A DNA stretch of 7,235 bases from Acidobacteria bacterium RIFCSPHIGHO2_01_FULL_67_28 (GTDB lineage: Bacteria; Acidobacteriota; Terriglobia; Acidiferrales; 2-02-FULL-67-57). A model generated the notes under the pieces. That model was not told the origin of the DNA and ran no database searches. It saw only the letters and a program-made list of their open reading frames with translations. Made by a program: the position numbers and the translations under genes. This document shows, one piece after another, positions 7,108-7,235 of this stretch. Within the stretch, counting starts at the first letter, position 1. Every line of letters begins with the position of its first letter. The stretch covers positions 1 to 7,235 of the forward strand of contig MEKM01000152.1 of assembly GCA_001766965.1 (NCBI GenBank), read 5' to 3'.

Positions 7108-7235
7108 TTGACTTCGCGCTGGCTGACCGTGGCCCGTCTGGTCAAGACCCAGGGGCGCCGCGGCGAAGTGGCCGCCGAGCTCCTCACCGATTTTCCCGAA
7201 CGCCTGGCCGCGCGGCGCGAAGTGTGGCTCTGGGA
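7108..7235 (+). CDS. rimM: Ribosome maturation factor RimM, 3' end beyond the window
   Basis: The frame runs from TTG 7108 to the window edge, giving 42 full codons of a protein usually 165-180 residues long. The visible N-terminus contains LTVARLVKTQGRRGEVAAEL and then LTDFPERLAAR. This is the RimM N-terminal barrel signature: an R/K-x-V-K-T-x-G-x-x-G-E-V pattern followed by the TDFPERF-like motif. RimM binds S19 and assists maturation of the 30S head. TTG 7108 is taken as the start because an in-frame TAG (the khpA stop, 7099-7101) lies just upstream, no ATG is available before the conserved region, and GGAG (7095-7098) sits nine bases ahead. The 6-base gap to khpA implies co-transcription. 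trmD and rplS are expected next. Confidence 0.92.
   Translation, partial: MTSRWLTVARLVKTQGRRGEVAAELLTDFPERLAARREVWLW

Overview
This GC-rich, gene-dense window looks like chromosomal core sequence from an acidobacterium. That assignment is inference. It rests on the base composition, the gene set and its order, promoters of the TAGAAT/TACAAT/TATAAT type placed almost on top of start codons, and a CTGAG/GAAGxATCTC palindrome of a kind I recall from acidobacterial genomes but could not check. No phage, plasmid, transposase, CRISPR, rRNA or tRNA gene is visible.

Layout. Bases 1-593 hold the 3' three quarters of a YmdB-family metallophosphoesterase (+ strand, 5' end outside the window). It converges, with a 9-base gap, on a minus-strand gene (603-2513) for an exported 636-residue protein of unknown function. 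A 119-base divergent region (2514-2632) separates that gene from a plus-strand gene (2633-3916) for a signal-peptide protein that appears to consist only of POTRA-like repeats, without the Omp85 beta barrel. Next, 24 bases on, is ffh (3941-5287), the SRP54 GTPase. An 86-base imperfect palindrome fills most of the gap to an HpnA-like NAD-dependent sugar epimerase (5401-6393). A second palindrome-rich gap (6394-6536) precedes a well-formed promoter and the conserved run rpsP (6569-6808), khpA (6871-7101) and rimM (7108 onward, cut by the window end).

How the genes fit together. Ffh, ribosomal protein S16, the KhpA RNA-binding protein and the RimM 16S maturation factor are the familiar ffh-rpsP-khpA-rimM(-trmD-rplS) neighbourhood of translation and protein-targeting genes. 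Here it is interrupted by the epimerase gene, which has a palindromic element on each side. The POTRA protein and the minus-strand exported protein are envelope proteins that share one divergent promoter region. rpsP and rimM both appear to start with TTG.

I do not see a clearly new biological system. The observations most worth following are the barrel-less POTRA protein, the two palindromic elements that bracket the epimerase gene, and a substitution in the otherwise conserved G3 motif of Ffh.
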